In this document: positions 7,472 through 15,943 of the stretch, piece by piece | Position numbering within the stretch: the stretch's first letter is position 1 | Layout of the letters: each line of letters begins with the position of its first letter | From: an uncultured Anaerolineaceae bacterium | GTDB lineage: Bacteria > Chloroflexota > Anaerolineae > Promineifilales > Promineifilaceae | Assembly: GCA_937967805.1 (NCBI GenBank) | Contig: CALBTC010000298.1 | Coordinates: forward strand, 1-22,830 | Length of the DNA: 22,830 bases | Reading direction: 5' to 3' | Translations under genes and position numbers: made by a program | The notes under the pieces: model-generated | Database searches by the model: none | Told to the model about the DNA's origin: nothing | What the model saw: the letters and a program-made list of their open reading frames with translations, nothing else

Positions 7472-9222
7472 TGACAACGGAAGCGCCACAGGTAGAAAGG
7501 TACGAATCATTTCTGGTTGCCGATTGCGGTACTGCCCACACAACGGTGGTTCTGTTTGACACGGTAGCTGGCGAGTATCGGCTCATTGCGCGTGCGGCCG
7601 TTCCCACCACAGCCTATGCGCCCTGGTTCGACGTCGCTCAGGGTGTGCAGCAAGCCATTAACCAGATCTCCGAGATTACCGGGCGCAAGCTGCTCAACGA
7701 ACAGGGGCGGCTCATTCGCCCCGTACGCACCGACGGTACCGGCGTAGACCATTTTGCTGCCGTGGCCAGCGCTGCCCAACCGTTGAACGTTCTGCTGGTT
7801 GGCTTGTTTGATGAAGTCAGCATCACCTCTGCCCGCAAGGCGCTGCGCTCAATTTATCACCACGAAAAAGACCGCTTAACTTTATCCGACCAGCGACGGC
7901 CGCATGAACAGGTAGGGGCGGTGGTGCAAGCCCAGCCGGAACTCATCTTCATTTCCGGCGGTACAGATGACGGTGCCGAAGACCGGCTGCTGCAAATTGT
8001 AGAGTCGGTTGGGTTAGGCATGAGCGTCATGGGCGATACCCAGGCACCGGAAGTGATTTTTGCCGGCAACATCAAGCTGCGTGAGCGGGTGCAGGAGATG
8101 TTGGGTAGGTACGCTCAGGTGCAAATGGCCAACAATCTGCGGCCGACTCTGGAAACGGAACAGCTAGATGATGCCGTCCGGCTCGTTACAAACCTGTATG
8201 AAGAGTTGAAAATCAATGAGTTACCCGGCACTCAGGAACTGCGCGACTGGAGCAGCACCCCTATTTTGCCTACAGCCCACGCGTTTGGCGGTATCATCCA
8301 TTACTTTGCGGCGCTGCACAAGCAGTCGGTTTTAGGTGTGGACCTGGGCAGCAGCAGCGTTTCGCTGATTATGGCCAACCCGGAACAGGTTCAGGTGTCC
8401 ATTCATTCTGAACTGGGAACAGGACATCCGGTGGCAAATTTGCTGGACATGGTTTCGATTGATGACGTGCGGCAATGGGTGCCGACGGAAGTCTCGGCGG
8501 CAGAAACGGCCGATTACATTTTTAATAAATCGCTGCATCCCTTCACCTTGTCTACAGATGAAAAGACGTTGCAGCTTGAACAAGCCGTGGCGCGCACGCT
8601 CATTCGCTGCGCGGCAGCCACGGCCGGTCGTGATGCCTGCTGGCCGTTCGTGGGTGAACAGCGCACGCCGCCTCCCTTTGGGGTGCTGCTGGCCCGGGGC
8701 AGTACGCTGGCCAATGCGCCGCGTCCTGGTCAAATTATGCTCATGTTGTTGGATGCACTGCAGCCAACCGGCATTTTTTCCGTTGCCCTGGACCAGTATG
8801 GGGTGTTGCCGGCATTGGGGGCATTGGCCGTCCATCAACCATTGGCCGTGATTCAAACGCTGGAGGCCGGCGTGCTGTCTGACCTCGGTTGGGTAATTGT
8901 CCCTACCGGCAAGGGCACTTTGGGTAAGAAGGCCATGGAAATTTCCATTGAATCTGATCGGGTTAGCTTTGAGGGTGAAATTGAGTTTGGCAAGATTGAA
9001 ATTTTCCCGATTGCCCCCGGTAAAAGCGCCACGGTCACGGTGAAGCCCACCAGCCGTTTTGATATTGGTTTTGGTCCGGGGCAGGGCAAGAAGATGACGT
9101 TAACCGGCGGTTTGGTCGGTGGTTTGGTGATTGATGCTCGGGGACGGCCGTTCACCCTGCCGCGTGATGTGGCCGACCGGCGCAGCCTGATGCGCAAATG
9201 GTTGTGGGATATGGGGGGCTAA
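7471..9222 (+). CDS. GlmL/MutL-like actin-fold ATPase (glutamate mutase L family, divergent)
   Basis: A 583-aa protein resembling the MutL/GlmL family (PF13941). Classical members are actin-like ATPases that reactivate B12-dependent glutamate mutase. Two phosphate-binding-type motifs of the ASKHA fold are visible: ADCGTAHTTVVLFD (about 17-30) and GVDLGSSSVSLI (about 289-300). A glycine-rich ISGGTDDG lies at 161-168, and a conserved-looking end (IDARGRP near 554, KWLWDMGG at 576-583) closes it. It is longer than I expect for clostridial GlmL, with an added beta-rich region around 480-560. No glutamate mutase subunit gene is nearby; the neighbours are membrane proteins. Nucleotide-driven assembly or remodelling of a membrane complex is therefore more likely than mutase reactivation, but this is inference. 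The start overlaps the previous stop. Confidence 0.8.
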   Translation: MTTEAPQVERYESFLVADCGTAHTTVVLFDTVAGEYRLIARAAVPTTAYAPWFDVAQGVQQAINQISEITGRKLLNEQGRLIRPVRTDGTGVDHFAAVASAAQPLNVLLVGLFDEVSITSARKALRSIYHHEKDRLTLSDQRRPHEQVGAVVQAQPELIFISGGTDDGAEDRLLQIVESVGLGMSVMGDTQAPEVIFAGNIKLRERVQEMLGRYAQVQMANNLRPTLETEQLDDAVRLVTNLYEELKINELPGTQELRDWSSTPILPTAHAFGGIIHYFAALHKQSVLGVDLGSSSVSLIMANPEQVQVSIHSELGTGHPVANLLDMVSIDDVRQWVPTEVSAAETADYIFNKSLHPFTLSTDEKTLQLEQAVARTLIRCAAATAGRDACWPFVGEQRTPPPFGVLLARGSTLANAPRPGQIMLMLLDALQPTGIFSVALDQYGVLPALGALAVHQPLAVIQTLEAGVLSDLGWVIVPTGKGTLGKKAMEISIESDRVSFEGEIEFGKIEIFPIAPGKSATVTVKPTSRFDIGFGPGQGKKMTLTGGLVGGLVIDARGRPFTLPRDVADRRSLMRKWLWDMGG

Positions 9223-9225
9223 ACG

Positions 9226-10287
9226 ATGAAAGAGTTTTATCGTTCCACAGTCATCCAGGAACAGACAAAAATCCGACGGGCGCGAGCGTTGCCGAAGGGC
9301 GGTGAAATTGTGGTGCGAGTGGGGCAAGAGGTAAGCCCCATTCAGGTGGTGGCCCGCACCACAATGGCCACTGATTTTGCCATCATGTCTGCTGTGGACA
9401 AGCTGGGCATTGCCCCCAGTGAGTTGAGTGAGCATTTGCGTGTGGAAAAAGGCGCGCCTGTTGAGGCTGGCACTGTATTGGCCTCACGCAAGCGGCTGCT
9501 AGGGGAGCGGCAGGTTGTCTCGCCGGTGGACGGCGTTTTTTTTGACGTGGTGAACGGCCGTATCGCCATTCAACCCACTTCTGACTGGCTAGAGCTGCGC
9601 GCATTGGTAGCCGGCCGTGTTGTCAGTTATGTCAGTAACCGGGGGGTGATGATTGAAACCAGCGGTAGTTTGATCCAGGCCGTTTGGGGGTCCGGACGTG
9701 AAGGCGTGGGGCAGCTAAAGATTGTGGCCAATGCGCCAACCGCAGTTTTGTCACCGGAACATCTCAACATGGACGTGACGGGGCAGGTTTTGGCCATCGG
9801 CACGCTGAATAATTTGGAGCTGTTTCACCGGGCCGAAGATTTAGGGGTACGCGGTTTAATTGTCGGCAGCGCGTCGGCAGAATTGTGCCGGGCCAGCCGG
9901 GAGTCGCCCCTGCCGCTTATTGTGACAGATGGGGTTGGCGGCGGCGGCATGTCTGCTCCCATTTTTCATCTGTTGCAGCAGGCGGACGGCCGTTCGGTTT
10001 CACTGTTTGGTGACTATAGTGTAGAAGCCGGTCAGCGTCCCGAAATTATTTTGCCCCAGGCTGCCGCTTTGGGGCTGGATGCGGTCAAGGTGAAGAAAAC
10101 ATTGGAACCGGGCCAGCTTGTGCGTATTTTAGGCAAAACAAAGACGGTCCAGGTAGGCACCATAAAACACATCTATAATCGGTTGCAGCCAACCGCAGTA
10201 GGCATGAAGGTTCCCGGTGCAGATATAGAACTGCCAGACGGACAGACGATATTTGTGCCAATCGCAAACCTGGATGTGATTGCCTAG
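9226..10287 (+). CDS. barrel-sandwich/SH3-like protein partnered with the GlmL-like ATPase
   Basis: A soluble 353-aa protein starting 3 bases after the ATPase gene stops. Residues 70-135 look like a barrel-sandwich hybrid of the biotinyl/lipoyl type, with EKGAPVEAGTVLA, then VVSPVDGVFFDVVNGRI and ALVAGRVV. There is no Met-Lys-Met attachment lysine, so it is probably unmodified. Residues 183-250 are alpha/beta with a Gly-rich GVGGGGM loop (236-242). The C-terminus (about 293-353) resembles a KOW/SH3 barrel: LEPGQLVRILG, then an ELPDGQTIFVPIANL end. Domain calls rest on pattern only. Its position points to a partner or regulator of the ATPase. Three ACGGCCGT-type sites lie in and just before it (9144, 9554, 9986). 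Confidence 0.7.
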   Translation: MKEFYRSTVIQEQTKIRRARALPKGGEIVVRVGQEVSPIQVVARTTMATDFAIMSAVDKLGIAPSELSEHLRVEKGAPVEAGTVLASRKRLLGERQVVSPVDGVFFDVVNGRIAIQPTSDWLELRALVAGRVVSYVSNRGVMIETSGSLIQAVWGSGREGVGQLKIVANAPTAVLSPEHLNMDVTGQVLAIGTLNNLELFHRAEDLGVRGLIVGSASAELCRASRESPLPLIVTDGVGGGGMSAPIFHLLQQADGRSVSLFGDYSVEAGQRPEIILPQAAALGLDAVKVKKTLEPGQLVRILGKTKTVQVGTIKHIYNRLQPTAVGMKVPGADIELPDGQTIFVPIANLDVIA

Positions 10288-10329
10288 CTATTGCCGGAGT
10301 GATCAACGATTTATGGAACGGAGGAAATT

Positions 10330-10956
10330 ATGCAAGATGACTATATAGAGGAAGATTTTCTGGAAGAGGAAGAGTCTTCAAATCGTCGCCCGTTTTTAAT
10401 GGCGGTTGGTGTTCTGGTGACGCTGTTTATTTTAATGGGCATCTGTACTGCTATTTTCTTAGTTAATAATCGCGCCGCGCAGGAGCGGGATGAAGAAATA
10501 GCCGCCATCGAGACGCGCAACGCTGAGACAGAAGCGTCTAATGCCGCCACAGCCATTGCCGCCACGGAAACGGCCGCAGCCATTCCCACCGAAACGCCTG
10601 CGCCAACTGAGGGCCCAACCGACACACCCGCCCCGGTGACTGAGACGCCAACCCCAACCAACACGGCTGTCGTTGAAGATGTGACTGACGAAGAAGCAAT
10701 CATTGATGCCGGCGACGGCGAAGACGATGTTGGTGACGGGACAGGCACGCCCGATGCCGAAACGGATGAAATCGATGGCGCTGAGGTTGATGAAGATGCG
10801 ACGCCAACCCCAATTTCTGCCTTAAGTGAGACGGGTGACGGCAGCAGCGATGACGCGCTGCCTCAGACCGGCCTGGATACTTGGGGCGTTGTATTGGTGG
10901 CCTTTGTGCTTGTGGGCCTGTTTGTGTTCGCCCGTCGTTTGCGTACGATGGGTTAG
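10330..10956 (+). CDS. acidic membrane protein with LPQTG-type C-terminal anchor
   Basis: A 208-aa protein. A short acidic N-terminus (EEDFLEEEE) precedes a membrane helix at about 21-45. A Thr/Pro/Glu/Asp-rich stretch (about 50-175) looks disordered and exported. The end has sortase-substrate layout: LPQTG at 177-181, a hydrophobic helix (about 184-200) and a positive tail (ARRLRTMG). A good Shine-Dalgarno (GGAGG, 10320-10324 region) precedes the start. It lies 42 bases after the previous gene and before the terminator at 11042, so it probably ends the operon. In a Gram-positive a sortase would be expected; none is in this window, and the tail may simply be a second membrane anchor. I do not know its function. 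Confidence 0.75.
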   Translation: MQDDYIEEDFLEEEESSNRRPFLMAVGVLVTLFILMGICTAIFLVNNRAAQERDEEIAAIETRNAETEASNAATAIAATETAAAIPTETPAPTEGPTDTPAPVTETPTPTNTAVVEDVTDEEAIIDAGDGEDDVGDGTGTPDAETDEIDGAEVDEDATPTPISALSETGDGSSDDALPQTGLDTWGVVLVAFVLVGLFVFARRLRTMG

Positions 10957-11041
10957 GTTAGCTATGAGTGGCCTTTCTATTTCGAAGCTCTTTTTGGCTT
11001 TTACATAGATGCCTGCCATCAAAAATCTTGATCAATTTGTT

Positions 11042-11082
11042 AAACAACCAGTGCCTGCGGTGCTGGTTGTTTTATCTTTACG
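11042..11082 (+). terminator. strong intrinsic terminator of the 2063-10956 operon
   Basis: AAACAACCAG (11042-11051) pairs perfectly with CTGGTTGTTT (11063-11072). The inner bases can extend the stem to a three-base loop with G-U pairs. A T-rich tail (TTTTATCTTT) starts within the 3' arm. This is a textbook rho-independent terminator 86 bases after the last stop codon. Confidence 0.8.
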
Positions 11083-11283
11083 GCACTGAGTGAGTATACT
11101 TTGCTATGTTCAAGTGACGAATTACCTGTTTTTGGTGACTAATGATCTATAAATGTCAATAACAAGAATAGATGTCAGAAATTCATTGCAAAATTCATAC
11201 CGCGATACAATTTGGGGTAAACGGCCGTAACAATTCGACCCACAGGTATTTCTACAAAATCGCTACCGTTTACCTAAAACATT

Positions 11284-13608
11284 ATGCAACTTGCTCAAAT
11301 GGCCAAAAGTCGTACTGCTACTATTTTAATTGTTGAAGATGATCAATCCATGCTGGATGGCATGAATGATCTTTTAGAAATTGCTGATTTAGGTTATGAC
11401 ATAACGGTACTCCAGGCCAATGACGGCCGTATGGCCCTGGACATCATGGCCAGGCAGGAACCGGATCTGATTATCTCTGACGTGATGATGCCCAAAATGG
11501 GCGGCTATGAGTTTCTAAATCACGTTCGTGCCAATCCGGAATGGATTCAAATCCCGTTCATTTTTGTCACTGCCAAAGGAGAGGAGCCCGATATTCGCAA
11601 AGGGCGCTTAAGCGACGCTGATTTATACATCACCAAACCCTTTGTTATTACCGAACTGCTCACGTTAATCCATGCCCAGCTGGATATGGCATATGAGCGC
11701 AAGCAGGCGCGGGAACGCAATATCGAATCGCTCAAGAAAAATATTCTGCAAATTCTAAACCATGAATTTCGTACGCCGCTCACGTACGTGACGGCTTATT
11801 ATGAAATGTTGGCCGACAGCCTGACAGAGTTTACCGACGGCCGTAACTACCGTGAATATTTACGCGGCATCCAGGCGGGCTGCTTTCGGCTTACACGGTT
11901 GGTGGATGATTTTGTGCGCGTCATGGAGCTGCGCAGCGGCGAAGCCCAGGCCAACTACTTGTCGCGCGCCAAACCGCTGCCTAACCTCTCTGATTTGCTG
12001 AAGGAAGTGGTTGCCGCCCACCAGGACGTGGCCACAGAAGGAAAGTATAGGCTGTCCAGCCAGATACCGGACAAGCTGCCGCTTATTTTTGGCGATCCGG
12101 TCAGCATTAAAGATATTGTGGAACGTCTCCTCAACAATGCGATCAAGTTTACGGACCCCAATGCAGAACGCGTCAATCACATTTCGATTGAAGTCACCGT
12201 TCAGGGCAAGAATATTTACATCGCTATTGTAGATGAAGGGATGGGCTTTCCTTCTCATATGAAAAGCCAGATATTTGAACCATTTGTGCAATACAATCGG
12301 GGCATTTTTGAGCAGCAGGGGGCGGGCACCGGTTTAGCCATTGTCAAGGGATTGGTGCAGCTGCATAACGGCCGTATCGAAGCCGAAAGCCAGGAAGGTA
12401 AAGGCAGTAAATTCACCGTTATTTTGCCCGTTTATCAACGCCAAAAAACACAAGATGCCGCCGCCGAAGAAGGTCGAGCGACGGCAACCGTCCTGGTTGT
12501 AGAAGATGATCGCAATTTGCTGAACGGGTTGGAAGACCTGCTCACTATTTTTGACGGCAAATACAAACTCAACGTCCTCACCGCACTCAACGGGCAAGAG
12601 GCGCTAAACGTGCTCAACCAGCAAATTCCAGACCTTATCATTTCAGACATTATGATGCCCAAGATGAGCGGCTATGAATTTCTGGTGCGCGTGCGCGAAA
12701 ATCCCCAATGGCTGCACATTCCCTTCATTTTCTTAACTGCCAAAGGCGAAAAACAAGACGAATATGAAGGGTTTCGTCGTGGTGTCGATGAATACATCAC
12801 CAAACCGTACGATAGTGATGACATGCTGCGCTATGTTGAGAAACAGTTGGATAAATATTTCCATAACCAAAATCTCATTGCTCAGAGCTTTGACGATCTA
12901 AAACGCAGCATTATTAATCTTATTTCACCCGATTTCCGTACCCCGCTGGCCTCCGTTTCCGAACATTCTGACGAGCTGGCCAAAGCCCTGCAAGACGCCA
13001 ACACCGACAGCGATCTAAAGCATTCTTTGCGCGGCATTCAAGATAATAGTTTGCGCCTCACCCAGCTCATTGAGGATTTTATCTCCTTAGCCGAGCTAAA
13101 GACGGGCGAAGCCTGGACAGCCCACAGCCTGAAAGCATACCCAACCGCTAATTTGGGGGGGCTGGTTTTTGAAGCATACCAGACGGTAAAACAACAAGAA
13201 GAAACAAGCGGCTGGCAGATAGAAATGACAACCCTTACCGAAATGCCAAAAGTAAAGGCAGATTCAACAACGCTGCAAGAAGCGATTGAGCGCCTGGTTT
13301 TCATTGGCATTCAGCAAAGTGAGCCCTCCTCAGAAACCGAAGAAATATTATTCTCCTTATACAATGGGAAAGCGGGTACGGTAGAAATAGTCATCACGTT
13401 TTCGGCTGAAATAAGCGATGAGACACTTACCAAATTTGGCGAAATTTTGGCCACTGATGAGCCGGACCTGGTTCGATTTCCTGAGTTTGGCCCCAGCCTT
13501 TACATTGCCAAAGGTTACATCATGCTCCACAATGGCAAGCTGTTCATTAGCAAAGGAAAACGATCAGGGTTTCATTTTGCTATTCAGCTGCCCGTTTACC
13601 AAGAGTAG
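11284..13608 (+). CDS. tandem response regulator-histidine kinase hybrid, second kinase half degenerate
   Basis: A 774-aa cytosolic signalling protein (no membrane helix) built as two REC-HisKA-HATPase units. REC1 (about 12-135): acidic pocket Glu18/Asp19/Asp20, phosphoacceptor Asp66, Thr96, Lys118. HisKA1: His160 in LNHEFRTPL. HATPase1: N-box Asn284/Asn285, DEGMG from Asp317, GAGTGLAIVKG at 346-356. REC2 (about 400-525): Asp408/Asp409, Asp455, Thr485, Lys507, all intact. The second HisKA has ISPDFRTPL, so the His position is Pro549. The second HATPase region lacks the N-box and the DxGxG and GxGTGL motifs. The last half is therefore a pseudokinase, perhaps sensing or regulating. It is monocistronic, with terminator DNA before it. 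No Shine-Dalgarno precedes 11284; an in-frame ATG at 11299 is an alternative start. The signal and partner are unknown. Confidence 0.9.
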   Translation: MQLAQMAKSRTATILIVEDDQSMLDGMNDLLEIADLGYDITVLQANDGRMALDIMARQEPDLIISDVMMPKMGGYEFLNHVRANPEWIQIPFIFVTAKGEEPDIRKGRLSDADLYITKPFVITELLTLIHAQLDMAYERKQARERNIESLKKNILQILNHEFRTPLTYVTAYYEMLADSLTEFTDGRNYREYLRGIQAGCFRLTRLVDDFVRVMELRSGEAQANYLSRAKPLPNLSDLLKEVVAAHQDVATEGKYRLSSQIPDKLPLIFGDPVSIKDIVERLLNNAIKFTDPNAERVNHISIEVTVQGKNIYIAIVDEGMGFPSHMKSQIFEPFVQYNRGIFEQQGAGTGLAIVKGLVQLHNGRIEAESQEGKGSKFTVILPVYQRQKTQDAAAEEGRATATVLVVEDDRNLLNGLEDLLTIFDGKYKLNVLTALNGQEALNVLNQQIPDLIISDIMMPKMSGYEFLVRVRENPQWLHIPFIFLTAKGEKQDEYEGFRRGVDEYITKPYDSDDMLRYVEKQLDKYFHNQNLIAQSFDDLKRSIINLISPDFRTPLASVSEHSDELAKALQDANTDSDLKHSLRGIQDNSLRLTQLIEDFISLAELKTGEAWTAHSLKAYPTANLGGLVFEAYQTVKQQEETSGWQIEMTTLTEMPKVKADSTTLQEAIERLVFIGIQQSEPSSETEEILFSLYNGKAGTVEIVITFSAEISDETLTKFGEILATDEPDLVRFPEFGPSLYIAKGYIMLHNGKLFISKGKRSGFHFAIQLPVYQE

Positions 13609-13847
13609 CGCCCAACACATATCCAAAGCAAAATTGCTCAAAGAACACATCAGTCTCATAGGATGGCCCTATCTGTTTGAAAAACAGCAGAGTTTGTTTA
13701 AAATGGCTCTGGACGGAGGCTAATCTTTAGAAGCCACAAAAGAAGGTACCATTATCAAAATTGGCCAACGACAACAAAATCGGGATTCTTACGTACCGAG
13801 CAGCAGACCTTACAAACCCTCCCATTTGAGTATAAGGAGCAAAATAG

Positions 13848-14579
13848 ATGGCAACATTACTTGAAAAAGTACAGACATTAATCTCGGCAAACTTGCACGA
13901 GATGGTTGATAAAGCGCTGGAAACCAATTCGGTGGCGGTGATGAAGCAGTATATTCGTGACGCCGAAAATAATTTAAACGAGCTGGAAGATGCGGCCGCG
14001 ACTGTGGGCGGTGAAGTAAAAAGCATGGAGCGCAAGTACAAAGAGTACAAAAAGAAGGCGGATCAGCTGGACCGCAACATTGATGCGCTTTTGATGCAGG
14101 GCAAGGCCGACCTGGCGCGGGCCGCCCAAAATGAACTAAACAGTGCCCGCCGCTTGCAAGAGCAGTACCATGAGCAGTGGGTACGGCAGCAGCGCGAGTA
14201 TGAATCGCTGTTGAACGCCCGACTGAAGCTGCAAGCCAAGCTGCAAACCATCCGGCAAGAGCAGAAAGAGCTGGAAGCGTTGATGCGTTTGGCCAAATCT
14301 AAAGAGACGACCGTCAAGGCAATCAAGAGCCTTGATGATTTGATGGGTGTGGGGGATGCCGATATTGCCCGGCTGGGTGAGTCGATTCGTTCCCGGTTAG
14401 ACAAGGCCAGCGCCCACAGCGAGATGTATGCCGATCGTCTGGATAACCAGATGGATGCCGCTTTGGGCAGCGCCGAACTGGATTTACAGCTCGAGGAGCG
14501 CAAGCGCCGTCTGGGCCTGGCAGAAACGCCTGAACTGACAGTGGAGGATAGTGAGGAAGAAGAGGCGGCGATTGAGTAA
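13848..14579 (+). CDS. pspA: PspA/IM30 family membrane-stress protein
   Basis: A 243-aa, almost wholly alpha-helical coiled-coil protein of the PspA/Vipp1 (IM30) family. These form ESCRT-III-like oligomers on the inner face of the cytoplasmic membrane and protect it under stress. The N-terminus (MATLLEKVQTLISANLHEM) is the expected amphipathic membrane-binding helix. The next helical hairpin contains the family-typical AVMKQYIRDAENNL. The end is acidic (DSEEEEAAIE). The start is supported by AAGGAG at about 13833-13838. No pspB, pspC or pspF gene is nearby; instead a TPR/zinc-ribbon membrane protein and a coiled-coil membrane protein follow on the same strand. An intrinsic-terminator-like hairpin lies directly after its stop. 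Confidence 0.92.
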   Translation: MATLLEKVQTLISANLHEMVDKALETNSVAVMKQYIRDAENNLNELEDAAATVGGEVKSMERKYKEYKKKADQLDRNIDALLMQGKADLARAAQNELNSARRLQEQYHEQWVRQQREYESLLNARLKLQAKLQTIRQEQKELEALMRLAKSKETTVKAIKSLDDLMGVGDADIARLGESIRSRLDKASAHSEMYADRLDNQMDAALGSAELDLQLEERKRRLGLAETPELTVEDSEEEEAAIE

Positions 14580-14588
14580 TGTTGCAGC

Positions 14589-14629
14589 AGGAGCTGGTCA
14601 GCAATAATGTAGTGGCCGGCTCCTCTTTT
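14589..14629 (+). terminator. intrinsic terminator or attenuator between pspA and the TPR gene
   Basis: AGGAGCTGGTCA (14589-14600) pairs with TGGCCGGCTCCT (14613-14624) over 12 positions with two G-U wobbles and a 12-base loop, followed by CTTTTG. It begins 10 bases after the pspA stop and ends about 6-10 bases before the next start codon. It therefore also occupies the place of a Shine-Dalgarno site for that gene. It would make pspA more abundant than the downstream genes. Confidence 0.6.
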
Positions 14630-14634
14630 GAAAA

Positions 14635-15939
14635 ATGGCTGAGTCTAAGGCGTCTGTGCAAGCGTGGTTGAGGGAGGGGATTACGGCCGTAAAAAAAGGC
14701 GACCGTGTACAAGGCCGAAAACTCCTGGAAAAAGTGCTGGCAGCAGACGAACGCAACGAGCAGGCCTGGCTCTGGCTCAGCGGCGCAGTGGATTCGGCCG
14801 AAGATCGCCAAATCTGCCTGGAAAACGTGCTGGCCATTAATCCAGATAACGCCCTGGCCAAAAAAGGATTGGCCAAACTGGCCCAGACACCGCCTCCTGA
14901 ACCAACAACGGGCAAGACCCAGATCGTGCGGCGAGAGTATGCCCCGCTTTCCACGGCCTCGGCCTTGCTGTACCCGGAGAGCCAGGTAAAAACGTGGGAA
15001 TGGCGGGACCCAACGACCGTTCCCGACCAGGCTCCCACCACTGGCTACCAGACCCAAGAAAGTTACCACGACATCTGGACAAAAGATGTGCCCATGTGTG
15101 GTTACTGCGCCCATGAGCTCGCCCCGGAAGACGGCCGTTGCCCCCACTGCAAAAAAGTACTGACAACAAAATATTTTCGCTACCCCGAGCCCAGCAGCAA
15201 CCTGACCATATTTTGGGTGCTGCTTTTGGGCGTCGGCCAATTTTTTCTGCTTCAGCTTATTTATAATCTATTGGCCCGTAATAATTTGGTTGCGGCCGTA
15301 GGCAGCGGCATCGTGATGGTCATTTTTGTCATTTTGGCGTTTGGCGTGAACTTTCGCCAAAGCTGGGCCCATCTCATTGCTATTTATTTTTTGGTGGGCG
15401 TTATTTTAGTGACACTGCTGCGCTGGGTGCTGCCGGCCGACCTGGCGGTATTGGGCATTGCTGATCTGGACCCGGCCATCCAGGAGTTCGTGCAGCCGCT
15501 CACTTCCGGTCTTGGCGAAACGATCCGCATCTTCATCCTGGCCGGGTCTGTGTTGGCCTTGTTTTACGCCATCTTCAAAGCCGGGCCAGACTTCGACCGG
15601 GTGACGGTGCGTCAGGTCGCTGCGTTAACAAAAGGGCCCAAGACGGCCGCTGACTTTAACGCTGCAGCCACACAGTTGGCGCGACGAGGGTTGTGGGCAA
15701 CGGCCGTGCTCCATTGGCAAAATGCCGCCGCCAAAGCCCCACAAAACATCACCTACCAGGAGCTGCTGGGGCGGGCCTATTCCCAACTCGGTTTTTACGA
15801 ACGCAGTCTAGACGTGCTGCAATCGGCCCGGCAGCGCACCGGCAGCCCGGAGCGGCAGGCTGCCATTCAGCAGCTTATTTACGCTGTTCAGGCTAAAATG
15901 GAACAAGAACGACAAACCAAACAAACAAAGCAAAGTTGA
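14635..15939 (+). CDS. TPR and zinc-ribbon membrane protein in the pspA operon
   Basis: A 434-aa protein. Residues 4-85 hold two TPR-like helix pairs (QAWLWLSGAVDSAEDRQ, then NPDNALAKKGLAKLA). A single zinc ribbon lies at Cys155/Cys158/Cys169/Cys172 (CGYC...CPHC). About four membrane helices follow (roughly 191-213, 221-240, 244-266 and 295-315). A C-terminal cytosolic TPR-like region spans 335-420 (ARRGLWATAVLHWQNAAA, then AYSQLGFYERSLDVLQ). I do not recognise a named family for the whole protein. No Shine-Dalgarno is visible, because the terminator-like hairpin ends just before the ATG. It lies between pspA and a coiled-coil membrane protein, suggesting a membrane anchor or adaptor for PspA in place of PspB/PspC; this is inferred from context. 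Confidence 0.75.
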   Translation: MAESKASVQAWLREGITAVKKGDRVQGRKLLEKVLAADERNEQAWLWLSGAVDSAEDRQICLENVLAINPDNALAKKGLAKLAQTPPPEPTTGKTQIVRREYAPLSTASALLYPESQVKTWEWRDPTTVPDQAPTTGYQTQESYHDIWTKDVPMCGYCAHELAPEDGRCPHCKKVLTTKYFRYPEPSSNLTIFWVLLLGVGQFFLLQLIYNLLARNNLVAAVGSGIVMVIFVILAFGVNFRQSWAHLIAIYFLVGVILVTLLRWVLPADLAVLGIADLDPAIQEFVQPLTSGLGETIRIFILAGSVLALFYAIFKAGPDFDRVTVRQVAALTKGPKTAADFNAAATQLARRGLWATAVLHWQNAAAKAPQNITYQELLGRAYSQLGFYERSLDVLQSARQRTGSPERQAAIQQLIYAVQAKMEQERQTKQTKQS

Positions 15940-15943
15940 ACCC

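Noticed and set aside
7471..9222. Glutamate mutase accessory function for the GlmL-like protein
   Set aside because: No MutS or MutE subunit gene or B12-binding motif is in the window, and the neighbours are membrane proteins. I kept the fold assignment but not the pathway.
11186..11211. TTGCAA...TACAAT as promoter of the 774-aa kinase
   Set aside because: The spacer is only 14 bases, too short for a sigma70 promoter.
13761..13836. Candidate pspA promoters (TTGGCC-N17-GATTCT; CTTACA-N16-TATAAG)
   Set aside because: The first matches the consensus poorly. The second would overlap the ribosome site and leave almost no leader.
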